Assembly: GCF_030122845.1 (NCBI RefSeq)
Contig: NZ_CP126084.1
Location: 620,001 to 684,000 of the forward strand
Length of the DNA stretch: 64,000 nt
Source: Paenibacillus woosongensis
Lineage (GTDB): Bacteria > Bacillota > Bacilli > Paenibacillales > Paenibacillaceae
Direction: 5' to 3'
Shown here one piece after another: positions 52,598 to 61,379 of the stretch. The position numbers were made by a program, and so were the translations under genes. The notes under the pieces were generated by a model. That model searched no databases and was not told the origin of the DNA. It was given only the letters and a program-made list of their open reading frames with translations. Within the stretch, counting starts at the first letter, position 1. Every line of letters starts with the position of its first letter.

Positions 52598-53110
52598 GCA
52601 TGATTCCTCCTAAACAATGAGTGATATGAGTACAGAAATCGCATGGAATTACTGGCTTAAGTATGGATCGAAATACGGCAATTCTATACTCGCAGGCGGA
52701 TGATTCTCCTATCAAGCTGGTTTATGAATGAGTGACGGGAAGGCGGAGCAGCTAAAAAAGGCACATCAAGGCCAAAAAGCAGCAGCCGAGGATGTACCTT
52801 AACGATAACAGCGCCTTCAGTTTATATGCGTAAAGCCCAGCACCAGCAAAGAGTTAACCGCATTCATGGTGGATTATAGCATTGTTCAAACCGTTGCACA
52901 AGTCGGAAAAACACCACCTAAAATTTAGAAGATAATCCTAATGATTATTACGCGTAATAAACCCGTAAAACCGCAATATACATAGATTTATAGATTAATC
53001 CGTCCGGGCTGTAACCCCGAGCAAGCTGGATAATTTTGAGATATTGTGTGAAAACGTGAGTTATCCGAAGATATTTAGACTAAATAGAATTTTATATGGC
53101 AAAAACGATA
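52598..53110. other. Gene-free control region between neopullulanase and mdxE
   Basis: No gene found. A weak MalR-like site on the minus strand, GTGCAACGGTTTGAAC, lies at 52885-52899 facing the neopullulanase gene. The rest is AT-rich sequence without clear structure. Confidence 0.4.
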
Positions 53111-53111
53111 A

Positions 53112-53127
53112 GTGCAAACGTTTTTAC
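53112..53127. promoter_or_regulatory. Probable MalR operator upstream of mdxE
   Basis: GTGCAAACGTTTTTAC contains GCAAACGTTT, as in the pgmB and amylopullulanase promoters. Confidence 0.6.
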
Positions 53128-53161
53128 ATAGGAATTGATGTGTTGTATGATGTGGGCGAGG

Positions 53162-53175
53162 ATAAAGCGCTTTCT
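53162..53175. promoter_or_regulatory. Candidate cre site upstream of mdxE
   Basis: ATAAAGCGCTTTCT carries the same palindromic AAAGCGCTTT core as the site at 6722. Confidence 0.5.
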
Positions 53176-53239
53176 GAGTGGGGATTTGGTCAGGATTTCA
53201 AATGTATACATACTAAACAACCAGAATAATCGCATTTTT

Positions 53240-53255
53240 TGAAATCGTTTGCGCA
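53240..53255. promoter_or_regulatory. Second MalR-like operator upstream of mdxE
   Basis: TGAAATCGTTTGCGCA resembles the site at 40789. It lies about 47 bp upstream of the mdxE start. Confidence 0.5.
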
Positions 53256-53301
53256 ACTTCCGCATTTGTAAGCGTAATAATTTTTAGGAGGGGTTAGCTT
53301 T

Positions 53302-54636
53302 ATGAATTTCAAAAAGTCATTTAGAAAAGCGCTGCTGCTGGTCGCTGTACTGACACTGACAGCTTCCATGACCGCCTGCGGCACCAAGAGCAGTACTGGC
53401 GGGGGTGAAGGCGCGAATACTCCGGCGCCGTCAAATGCAGCAAATAACAAAGAAAATACTACCGCGGTACAGGACGGAGAACTGGTGCCGGAGGAAGGGG
53501 CGGAGCTCCTCGTTTGGGAGAGTAGAGAAGAGGTTCCCTTTACTGAGGAAATCGCCAGGCAGTTCGAGGAGAAGTACGGCGTTAAGGTGAAAATTGAAGA
53601 AGTGGCCACTACTGATCAAGTGGGTAAATTAACGACGGACGGACCTTCGGGATTAGGTGCGGACGTGATTATCATTCCGCATGACCATCTGGGGAACGCT
53701 GCGGCATCGGGATTGATTCTGGCCAATGACGTCTTTGCAGAGGACACGAAGAAGAACAACACCGAAGCTTCGATTATTGGCGCTACGTTCGAGGAGACGC
53801 TTTACGGTTATCCGAGAGCGGCTGAAACGACAGCTCTTTTCTACAACAAATCACTCGTTCCTGAAGCGCCAGAATCCTTTGAGGATTTGATTGAATTCGG
53901 CAAAACGTTTACGGATAAATCCAAAAAGAAATATGCCCTGATGTGGGAAGCTGGAAATATGTACTTCAACTATCCGTTTATCGCTAGCGGAGGCGGTTAC
54001 CTCTATGGCGACAACGGCACGAATAAGGATGATATTGGCCTTGCTCATGAAGGCGTAGCCGAGAGTATGAAGGTGTATCAAAGCCTGGCCGAAATTTTGC
54101 CGATCAAGAGCGGAGACATTAACCCGGATATCAAACGCGGCCTGTTCGGTGCAGGCGATGTAGCCATGGATATCAACGGTCCATGGGAGGTTGCCGGCTA
54201 CAAAGAGGCTCTTGGCGACAACCTGGCGATCGCTCCGGTACCTACAGTGAATGGTAAGCCGGCAATTACCTTCTCGGGCATTAAAATCTACACCGTAAGC
54301 TCCTTTGCGAAATATCCGAATGCGGCTAAATTGTACGCGCAGTTTGCAACGACCAAAGAAGCTCAGCTGCTGCTGAATGAGAAGATCGGCTCGGTGCCTA
54401 CGAACCTGGAAGCGCTGGAGACCGACCAAATCAAGAACGATCCGATCGTATCCGGTTTCGCCGAGCAGGCCAAAAACTCGGAGCCGATGCCTTCCATTCC
54501 GGAAATGGCCAACGTATGGGCGCCTGTAAATGCGGCCATGGCCGACATTTGGGACAATAAAACTGACCCTAAGGCTGCCATGGAGAAAGCGATCACGCAA
54601 ATCAAAGATCTGAACAACGGACTGGCTGCGGAGTAA
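53302..54636 (+). CDS. mdxE: Maltodextrin-binding lipoprotein of the MdxEFG importer
   Basis: 444 residues. The signal ends in lipobox MTAC with lipidated Cys26, followed by a Ser/Gly/Asn-rich tether to about residue 55. The binding domain shows LLVWESREEVPFTEEIARQFEEKYGVKVKIEEV, LPEIL-type hinge regions, GDVAMDINGPWEVAGYKEALGDNLAIAPVPTVNGKPAITFSG and SKYPNAAKLYAQFATTKEAQ-like C-terminal lobe, the pattern of MalE/MdxE/CymE proteins. AGGAGGGG lies upstream. A hairpin after the gene and before the permease gene may give the binding protein its usual excess. Two MalR-like sites and a cre core stand in its promoter. Confidence 0.9.
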   Translation: MNFKKSFRKALLLVAVLTLTASMTACGTKSSTGGGEGANTPAPSNAANNKENTTAVQDGELVPEEGAELLVWESREEVPFTEEIARQFEEKYGVKVKIEEVATTDQVGKLTTDGPSGLGADVIIIPHDHLGNAAASGLILANDVFAEDTKKNNTEASIIGATFEETLYGYPRAAETTALFYNKSLVPEAPESFEDLIEFGKTFTDKSKKKYALMWEAGNMYFNYPFIASGGGYLYGDNGTNKDDIGLAHEGVAESMKVYQSLAEILPIKSGDINPDIKRGLFGAGDVAMDINGPWEVAGYKEALGDNLAIAPVPTVNGKPAITFSGIKIYTVSSFAKYPNAAKLYAQFATTKEAQLLLNEKIGSVPTNLEALETDQIKNDPIVSGFAEQAKNSEPMPSIPEMANVWAPVNAAMADIWDNKTDPKAAMEKAITQIKDLNNGLAAE

Positions 54637-54658
54637 TTATAGGGCCTACAACGGAAAT

Positions 54659-54695
54659 GAATTCACCCGTCGCGGTCTGCGGCGGGTAATTCCTT
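54659..54695 (+). promoter_or_regulatory. Intra-operon hairpin between mdxE and mdxF
   Basis: GAATTCACCCGTCGC pairs with GCGGCGGGTAATTC around GGTCT, with only a short T tract. Such structures often protect the upstream message or partly terminate transcription. Confidence 0.5.
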
Positions 54696-54726
54696 TGATG
54701 ATCAAGGGAGAGGAGAAGGAGGAGAA

Positions 54727-56028
54727 ATGAGCCGACACCGCACACGGGCAACAGTACTGTCGTCACTCTTGATGGGCCTTGGCCAAATCTATAACAAACA
54801 ATATATGAAGGGCGCGCTAATGATGGCGTTCGAAGCTGCGTCCGTCATGTATTTTATCCTTAACCTGGGATATGCGTTTTGGGGAATCGTCACTCTGGGC
54901 GAAACGCCGCGAACCGCTGCGAATATGCAGCCCGGGCAATATGATCACTCCATCTTTATTCTGATTCAAAGCTTGATTACGATTCTGTATCTCATCGTAT
55001 TCCTCGTCGTATATTACTTCAACATTCGGGACGCGAGAAAAATAGGCGCGCAGCGCGATGAAGGCAGACCGGTTCATAACTTCCGGCAATCGGTCCGCTA
55101 TGTTCTCGATTATAAATTTGCGCAGGCGTTCCTGAGTATTCCCGCGATGGGTATACTGTTCTTTACGATCATGCCGATCATCTTCATGGTCATGATCGCC
55201 TTTACGAACTATTCCGCGCCAAACCACATACCGCCAGGGAAGCTGGTCGATTGGGTAGGCTTCGAAACGTTCAAAAATCTGCTTGCTCTCAAAACCTGGA
55301 GCCATACCTTTTACGGCGTGCTGACCTGGACGATCATCTGGGCGATTTTATCCACGGTGACGACTTATTTCGGCGGCCTGCTTGTTGCACTCCTGATTAA
55401 TCAGAAGGGCATTCGTTTCAAAGGCTTCTGGAGAACGATTCTGATCCTACCGTACGCGATTCCGCAGCTGATTTCACTGCTGGTGATGAGAAACATGTTT
55501 AACGGTGAGTTCGGCCCGATTAATCAGTATCTCGGTTATTTCGGCTTATCCGGATTGCCGTGGCTTACGGACCCGTTCTGGGCTAAGGTAACGGTTATTA
55601 TCGTTAATATGTGGGTCGGTATTCCGGTATCGATGCTCTTGATCATGGGCGTGCTGACAACGATCCCGCGCGATATGTACGAAGCCGCGGAGGTAGATGG
55701 AGCGAGCGGCTATCAGAAGTTCCGCATCATCACTTTGCCGATGATCCTGTTTACGACGGCTCCCACACTGATTGCGCAGTTTGCCGGAAATATCAATAAC
55801 TTCAATATGATTTTCCTGCTAACGGGAGGAGATCCGGTCAAAGGGGACTACCAATATGCGGGTGCTACCGATTTGCTCGTTACCTGGCTCTACAAATTGA
55901 CTTTGAACCAGAACAGATACAATATGGCTTCCGCAGTCGGCATTATCATTTTCCTGATCATCGCCTCATTCTCGATCTATAACTATCGTAGAACGAAATC
56001 GTTTAAAGAGGAGGACATGATCCAATGA
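54727..56028 (+). CDS. mdxF: Maltodextrin ABC transporter permease
   Basis: 433 residues with eight or so membrane helices. An N-terminal extension (SLLMGLGQIYNKQYMKGALMM, then two helices) precedes the core permease, as in MalF/MdxF proteins. The EAA loop, which docks the ATPase, reads EAAEVDGASGYQKFRIITLP (near residue 320). NNFNMIFLLTGGDP is also family-typical. AAGGAGG stands just before ATG. The gene overlaps mdxG by four bases. Confidence 0.92.
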   Translation: MSRHRTRATVLSSLLMGLGQIYNKQYMKGALMMAFEAASVMYFILNLGYAFWGIVTLGETPRTAANMQPGQYDHSIFILIQSLITILYLIVFLVVYYFNIRDARKIGAQRDEGRPVHNFRQSVRYVLDYKFAQAFLSIPAMGILFFTIMPIIFMVMIAFTNYSAPNHIPPGKLVDWVGFETFKNLLALKTWSHTFYGVLTWTIIWAILSTVTTYFGGLLVALLINQKGIRFKGFWRTILILPYAIPQLISLLVMRNMFNGEFGPINQYLGYFGLSGLPWLTDPFWAKVTVIIVNMWVGIPVSMLLIMGVLTTIPRDMYEAAEVDGASGYQKFRIITLPMILFTTAPTLIAQFAGNINNFNMIFLLTGGDPVKGDYQYAGATDLLVTWLYKLTLNQNRYNMASAVGIIIFLIIASFSIYNYRRTKSFKEEDMIQ

Positions 56029-56870
56029 GCAGGCGAAAAATTCGTAATTACATACGATTGACAGCTAGTTATATCACGCTGGCGATTCTGGCCATCTGCG
56101 CCATTTATCCCGCCCTCTGGATCGTGTTCGGCTCGCTGCGTCCAGGGACATCGCTCTACAGCAAGACCTTGCTGCCAGAGACCCTTACCCTCAAGCATTA
56201 TGTGGAGTTATTCAACTCCAGGACGATTCTGTTCCCGCAATGGTACATGAATACGCTGAAGGTGTCCGTATTCTCCATGCTGCTCGGCGTAGCGCTGACG
56301 CTGCTAACGAGCTATGCCGTATCGCGCTTTCGTTTTAAAGGGCGGCAAAATGCGTTATCCGTTGTTTTGGTACTCGGGATGTTCCCGGGCTTTATGAGCA
56401 TGATTGCCATCTTTCTGCTGCTGAAGGAAATGCAGCTGCTCGATACGCATCTGGCTCTGATCCTGGTATATGCGGCAGGGGCTCCGCTAGGGATGACGCT
56501 GATTGCCAAGGGCTTCTTCGACACCATTCCGCGTTCGCTGGATGAGGCGGCCCGGATTGATGGTGCAAGCAATTTCCGGATATTTACATCGATTATCCTG
56601 CCGCTTTCCAAGCCGATTTTGACCTATATGGCCTTGCTGCAGTTTGTCGGTCCATGGGTGGACTTTATTTTTGCCAGACTGATATTGCGGAGCAAGGATA
56701 AATGGACGGTCGCGGTCGGGATGTGGGATATGGTTCAGGCGAATCAGAACTCCAACTTTACGATGTTCGCTGCCGGAGCGGTGTTTATTGCCGTGCCGAT
56801 TACAATTCTGTTCATGTTCATGCAGCGGCTGCTTGTGGACGGACTTACTTCAGGGGCGAGCAAAGGCTGA
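56025..56870 (+). CDS. mdxG: Maltodextrin ABC transporter permease
   Basis: 281 residues, six helices, start overlapping the stop of mdxF. The EAA loop reads EAARIDGASNFRIFTSIILP at about residues 175-195. It pairs with MdxF to form the channel. No ATPase gene follows; Gram-positive maltodextrin importers commonly share an MsmX/MsmK-type ATPase encoded elsewhere, and that is assumed here. A terminator follows. Confidence 0.92.
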   Translation: MSRRKIRNYIRLTASYITLAILAICAIYPALWIVFGSLRPGTSLYSKTLLPETLTLKHYVELFNSRTILFPQWYMNTLKVSVFSMLLGVALTLLTSYAVSRFRFKGRQNALSVVLVLGMFPGFMSMIAIFLLLKEMQLLDTHLALILVYAAGAPLGMTLIAKGFFDTIPRSLDEAARIDGASNFRIFTSIILPLSKPILTYMALLQFVGPWVDFIFARLILRSKDKWTVAVGMWDMVQANQNSNFTMFAAGAVFIAVPITILFMFMQRLLVDGLTSGASKG

Positions 56871-56909
56871 TGCTGCCGTTACGGTGCGAATAGCATATAT
56901 ATCAGACAG

Positions 56910-56948
56910 AAGGTATAGACTCGTTTATTTGGAGACTATACCTTTTTT
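56910..56948 (+). terminator. Terminator of the mdxEFG operon
   Basis: AAGGTATAG-ACTC (56910 on) pairs with GAG-A-CTATACCTT (ending about 56944), followed by TTTT. Confidence 0.85.
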
Positions 56949-57010
56949 GAGAATCCGACAATGGATATGAGTTTTCCGAATTGTGTTCTTTATGAAAGGG
57001 TGACAGCATC

Positions 57011-58849
57011 ATGAAGCGTGGGGGCCGGATTCAGCTTGAGTCGGTAGGCGTGAAAATATTTATCGTTGTATTTGCTGCAGTTGTGATTGTATCCGCCGTG
57101 CTTGGCATTAGTTCTTATCTAATGTCTAAACAGATTATTCGGGGGCAAGTAGGACTCGCGTCGTCGCAAGCGATCGAGCAGGCAGCGGACAAGCTGGACT
57201 TTTTATTTGCGGAGTATGAAGCGATCTCGCGGCAGCTTGCCGTCGACCAAGTGCTGCGGACGGATTTGGAGACCGTCACCAATCAGAATGTTGACATTGT
57301 CAGGAAGACCGAGGCGGAGACGCGGATTCGCAATAAGCTGGACGCCATGCGGGGATCGGACGAACGTCTGGTAGGCATCAGGCTGATTTCGCCGGGGGAT
57401 TTCTCGAATACATATGCCAGCTCAGGCGCCAGTCCACCGAGCAACGAGGATGCGGTGCAGACAAAGATTAAGGCGATACAGGATGCGCAAGGAAAGCCGC
57501 TATGGATTCCCGGACAGAAACAAGGCTTCTTCGAGACTTTCGCGAAGCCGTCGGTGACGATGGGGAGGGTGCTGCAAAACTTGAAGCATCCGGAGGCGGA
57601 ATACATACTGCTCATTGAAATTAAAGATGAGGCATTGAGGCATACCCTTTCCAATTTAAAAATGGGCCGCTCCGGCGAGGTCCGCATTCTGACCGCCGAT
57701 AACGTTATCGTTCATGCAGCAGATCCGGAGCTCATCGAGACAACATCCGATATCGGCCTGGATGAACGGCAGCTGCAGATCGGGGAGGCCTCCTTTACGA
57801 TGGAGGATGCTAACGGAGTTAAGCAGCTGGTTGTGTACAGGCAGCTCCAATCCGTGGATTGGCGTATCGTCGGGTACGCCCCAGAAAGCGACTTTCTCAG
57901 TGCAGCGGACAAGCTGATCTGGGTGACGGTGTTTGTTTTATGCTTCGCCGTATTGGTCGCTTTGGCTATCGGGTATTATTTGTTCCGGATGGTCGGCAAA
58001 CCGCTCATGAAGCTGTGCCGTTTGATGGAGGAAGGAGAGCGGGGCAACCTGCGGGTACGGACGAACTTCAAGAGCCGGGGCGAAATCGGGCAGCAGATGG
58101 ATTACGTCATGAGCCTGAACGCGTCCATGGATGCATCCGCCGGAAGAGTTAGTGAAGTCAGCCGGAAGGGTCGGGAATATATGGACAATCTCGTCGAGAA
58201 GACGGAATCGGTCACCCGAATGACCGGGCTGATCGAAGAGAATTCTGCGAAGCTGAGCCGGAGCACCCATTCGATCCGGAGCATACTTGCGCCGATGGTG
58301 GAAATGACGAAGCAGACAAATATTCTCTCCCTGAACGCATCCATTGAAGCTTCCAGAGCTGGTGTGGCAGGCAAGGGCTTCGTGGTCATCGCCGAGGAAA
58401 TCCGCAAGCTTACGGCGGAGTCCAATGAAGCCGTTCAGACCGTGTCGGCTATGACGGAGGAAATTCAGACGGCAATTGAGGATACGGTCAACGTCTTGAT
58501 ACAGGTAACTCCCATGTTTGGGGAGCAGCTGCTGTCGGTGAAGGAAGCCTCGTCGATTTTTCAGAATGTTGCGCAGGAAATGGAGCGGTTCGTGACCGAT
58601 ATCCAGAGCTCTTCAGCCTCCGTGCATGAGCTAAGGTCATCTCAGCAGGTGCTGTCCGAATTCATTGCCAGCGTAAGCTCTGTCGTTCAGCAAACGACGG
58701 CATCTACGGAGGAGGTCGCCTCCATGTCTTCGGAGCAGTTCAAAATCAGCGAGGAACTCGTCAAGCTGGCCAATCGGTTGGAAGGGCTATCGGAAACGCT
58801 GAAGCAATCGCTGAGTTCTTTTCAGATTGATTCTGATGGAGCGGTCTAA
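57011..58849 (+). CDS. Methyl-accepting chemotaxis protein with extracellular Cache-like sensor
   Basis: 612 residues. Helix 1 is residues ~14-38 (IFIVVFAAVVIVSAVLGISSYL), an extracytoplasmic Cache-like sensor spans ~40-295, and helix 2 is ~303-325 (WVTVFVLCFAVLVALAIGYYLF). A HAMP domain follows and then a signalling coiled coil with the tip QTNILSLNASIEASRAGVAGKGFVVIAEEIRKL. The tip is slightly unusual, with Ser for Ala in EASRAG and Val for Glu before AG. It sits directly after the maltodextrin importer but behind a terminator, so sensing of starch products is a hypothesis only. AAAGGGTG lies upstream of ATG. Confidence 0.88.
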   Translation: MKRGGRIQLESVGVKIFIVVFAAVVIVSAVLGISSYLMSKQIIRGQVGLASSQAIEQAADKLDFLFAEYEAISRQLAVDQVLRTDLETVTNQNVDIVRKTEAETRIRNKLDAMRGSDERLVGIRLISPGDFSNTYASSGASPPSNEDAVQTKIKAIQDAQGKPLWIPGQKQGFFETFAKPSVTMGRVLQNLKHPEAEYILLIEIKDEALRHTLSNLKMGRSGEVRILTADNVIVHAADPELIETTSDIGLDERQLQIGEASFTMEDANGVKQLVVYRQLQSVDWRIVGYAPESDFLSAADKLIWVTVFVLCFAVLVALAIGYYLFRMVGKPLMKLCRLMEEGERGNLRVRTNFKSRGEIGQQMDYVMSLNASMDASAGRVSEVSRKGREYMDNLVEKTESVTRMTGLIEENSAKLSRSTHSIRSILAPMVEMTKQTNILSLNASIEASRAGVAGKGFVVIAEEIRKLTAESNEAVQTVSAMTEEIQTAIEDTVNVLIQVTPMFGEQLLSVKEASSIFQNVAQEMERFVTDIQSSSASVHELRSSQQVLSEFIASVSSVVQQTTASTEEVASMSSEQFKISEELVKLANRLEGLSETLKQSLSSFQIDSDGAV

Positions 58850-58866
58850 TTATCGTTTTGTAAATC

Positions 58867-58897
58867 AGGTCAGGCCATTCGTTGCCTGGCCTTTTTG
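58867..58897 (+). terminator. Terminator of the chemoreceptor gene
   Basis: AGGTCAGGC (58867-58875) pairs with GCCTGGCCT (58884-58892), one mismatch, then TTTTT. Confidence 0.8.
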
Positions 58898-59229
58898 CTG
58901 CTTGGAATAAGCGAGTACGGGGCTGATGATTTAAATGGGCTGCGCATATCATAATTGTGTCAGGCTCTTCCGGACTGGTTAAAACGTTGGAAAGGCATAG
59001 CTTCAATGAAATGGATACCATTCCCAAATTATTTCTTGAATCGGACTAGTCCCTCCATGAGATATTAACCGTGAATTGGTTGTGCAATATTCGCTTTACA
59101 GCAGAGGGAATAAGTGGGTTATGTCTTGTTCCACAAAGGAAATATGGGAGAAAATAGACTATGATCTTATAATAAATTAATCCTACCCATTTAGTCGAGT
59201 TTGTGATAATATTACGTCTGTAAATGAAA
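58898..59229. other. Gene-free region upstream of tcyP
   Basis: AT-rich, no gene, no riboswitch recognised. Several A/T-rich promoter-like stretches are present but none is convincing. Confidence 0.3.
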
Positions 59230-59262
59230 CTTAATACTGACAACCAGTGGTCAAATATTAAG
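59230..59262. promoter_or_regulatory. Inverted repeat in the tcyP promoter/leader
   Basis: CTTAATACTGAC and GTCAAATATTAAG form an imperfect inverted repeat with 8-nt spacer, ending 19 bp before the start codon. It may be an operator or a leader hairpin over the ribosome site. Confidence 0.4.
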
Positions 59263-59281
59263 TAAAAAGGGGAGTTTAACC

Positions 59282-60673
59282 ATGGAAACTTTGCAAATCA
59301 TACTTAACATAGCGGTTATGCTCGTACTGCTTGGTCTTCTCTTCTGGATGCAGAAGAAGCATATTTCTTTCACAAAACGGGTGTTCACCGGGCTGGGGCT
59401 GGGCATACTGTTCGGTGTTGCCCTGCAGTTGCTCTTCCCGTCCGAATCAGCGGTCATCGGAAAATCGACGGACTGGTTCAACATCGTTGGACGCGGTTAT
59501 GTTGGCTTGCTGCAAATGATTGTTATCCCGCTCATTATGGTATCTATTATTTCAGCCATTATGAAATTGAAGGGGAAACAAAATCTGGGTAAAATTAGCG
59601 GTCTTATTATCGCCGTACTGCTCATCACGACAGCGATTGCCGCATCAGTCAGTATCGTCACTACCCTTAGCTTCGATCTGCAGGCGCTGGAGATTCCGGC
59701 AGGGGATCGTGAAATTGCCCGTGGGGAGACGCTGGAGCAGCGTCTAGGGGACGTCGCGGATAAGACGATTCCGCAGCAAATTCTTGATTTCGTTCCGAAG
59801 AATCCATTTGCGGATATGACGGGGGCGCGCAGTACCTCAACCCTGGCTGTCGTTATCTTCTCTGCATTTATTGGAGTCGCCGTGCTTGGGCTGGATCGTA
59901 AAAAGCCGGAGCAAGCAGAGACGTTCCGTAAAATAATCGATGCATTGTATGCCGTGGTCATGCGTATTGTAACGATAGTCTTAAGGCTGACGCCATATGG
60001 AATTCTTGCGCTAATTACGAATACAATCGCAACAACGAATCCGCAGGAAATTTTGAAGCTGATCAAATTCGTAGGCGCATCCTATGTAGCGTTGATCGTC
60101 ATGTTCATTATTCATCTGATCCTGCTGGCCATCTTCGGATACAATCCAGTGCAGTATGTTAGAAAAGTACTGCCGACGCTTGTGTTCGCCTTCACATCGC
60201 GTTCGAGTGCTGCTTCGATCCCATTGAACGTTGAGACGCAAACGAAGCGGCTTGGGGTACCAGACGGTATCGCTAACTTGTCAGCTTCCTTCGGGGCGAC
60301 GATCGGCCAGAACGGCTGCGCCGGCGTTTATCCAGCTATGCTGGCCGTCATGATCGCACCGACGGTAGGTATTAATCCGGCAAGCTGGGATTTCATTCTG
60401 ACGCTGATCCTTGTCGTCATGATCAGTTCCTTCGGTGTAGCTGGCGTCGGTGGTGGAGCGACCTTCGCATCCTTGATCGTCCTGTCGACGATGAACCTGC
60501 CGGTGGCTCTGGCTGGGCTTCTGATCTCCGTCGAACCGCTGATCGACATGGGACGCACGGCGCTGAACGTGAATGACTCCATTACGGCCGGCGTCATTAC
60601 CGGTAAAGTGCTTGGCGAGAACGATCTGGAGGCCTTCAAACGCAATGTCGATATTGATGTTGCCCAGGCATAA
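59282..60673 (+). CDS. tcyP: L-cystine symporter, DAACS family
   Basis: 463 residues, the same length as Bacillus subtilis TcyP. Dicarboxylate/amino-acid:cation symporter fold with GYVGLLQMIVIPLIMVSIISAIMKLKG, the re-entrant loop serine motif FTSRSSAASIPLNVET, GATIGQNGCAGVYPAMLAVMIAP and GVAGVGGGATFASLIVLSTMNLP. It imports cystine with a cation. AAGGGGAG is upstream of the ATG. CymR or similar sulfur control would be expected, but no clear site was identified. Confidence 0.92.
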   Translation: METLQIILNIAVMLVLLGLLFWMQKKHISFTKRVFTGLGLGILFGVALQLLFPSESAVIGKSTDWFNIVGRGYVGLLQMIVIPLIMVSIISAIMKLKGKQNLGKISGLIIAVLLITTAIAASVSIVTTLSFDLQALEIPAGDREIARGETLEQRLGDVADKTIPQQILDFVPKNPFADMTGARSTSTLAVVIFSAFIGVAVLGLDRKKPEQAETFRKIIDALYAVVMRIVTIVLRLTPYGILALITNTIATTNPQEILKLIKFVGASYVALIVMFIIHLILLAIFGYNPVQYVRKVLPTLVFAFTSRSSAASIPLNVETQTKRLGVPDGIANLSASFGATIGQNGCAGVYPAMLAVMIAPTVGINPASWDFILTLILVVMISSFGVAGVGGGATFASLIVLSTMNLPVALAGLLISVEPLIDMGRTALNVNDSITAGVITGKVLGENDLEAFKRNVDIDVAQA

Positions 60674-60710
60674 TGCTTGACTGGATAAGAACAATTGAAT
60701 TTAGATAAGG

Positions 60711-60744
60711 CAGCCTGGGGATAATCTCCTCAGGCTGTTTTTTT
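60711..60744 (+). terminator. Terminator of tcyP
   Basis: CAGCCTGGGGA (60711-60721) pairs with TCCTCAGGCTG (60727-60737), followed by seven T. Confidence 0.9.
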
Positions 60745-60944
60745 ATGAACAAGTCAGAGACAAACAGGAAGAAATTAACTGTGAAATCGGCTTGATTTTG
60801 GTATTCTTGAAAATAAGGGTAAATGGAGAGAACGTTATCTTATTGCTTGCTAAGTATTTGCACAATAGGGTTTTAATTCTTGATACTTTTTGCCTGGAAC
60901 GCCGTATATAATATTATCATTGCGGAAAGGTGGTGTATCGGTAG

Positions 60945-61379
60945 ATGCATGCATGGGTTATTTGGCTGATTGCCGCCGGAATATTGTTAGTGCTTGAAAT
61001 GATGACCTTGACCTTTTATCTCCTTTGGATAAGTGTCGGGGCGGGGGCGGCTGCTTTGGTTGCCTGGATTGCCCCGGATGCTTTCCTGCTCCAGGTCATC
61101 ACAGGCTGTGTCATCGCTCTCGTGCTGACGGCATTTACGAAACCGCTGGCGAAGAGACTGCGGGCGTCCAAAGGTTATGAGGATGCCGGTACGGAACTTG
61201 TAGGAAAACAGGGAGTCGTGGTGGAAGCGATAGAACCGGGCCAGTATGGCATCGTAAAAATTGGTGGAGATACGTGGAGCGCCACATCTACACAGCAGAT
61301 TGGCAAGGATGAGCTGGTACGGGTAATGAAACGTGGAAGCAGCATAATTGAAGTAGAACGATGGGAGGAATTCATTTAA
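60945..61379 (+). CDS. NfeD-like membrane protein, partner of SPFH protein
   Basis: 144 residues, the short NfeD type. Two or three helices (VIWLIAAGILLVLEMMTLTFYLLWISVGAGAAALVAWI, LLQVITGCVIALVLTAF) are followed by a small OB-fold domain (GTELVGKQGVVVEAIEPGQYGIVKIGGDTWSA, RVMKRGSSIIEVE). Its stop overlaps the start of the SPFH gene (TAATG), the classic pairing. Such pairs organise membrane microdomains. Confidence 0.9.
   Translation: MHAWVIWLIAAGILLVLEMMTLTFYLLWISVGAGAAALVAWIAPDAFLLQVITGCVIALVLTAFTKPLAKRLRASKGYEDAGTELVGKQGVVVEAIEPGQYGIVKIGGDTWSATSTQQIGKDELVRVMKRGSSIIEVERWEEFI

Noticed and set aside
53044-53229. 61-codon open frame upstream of mdxE
   Set aside because: No ribosome site, and it covers the operator and cre-like sites of the mdx promoter.
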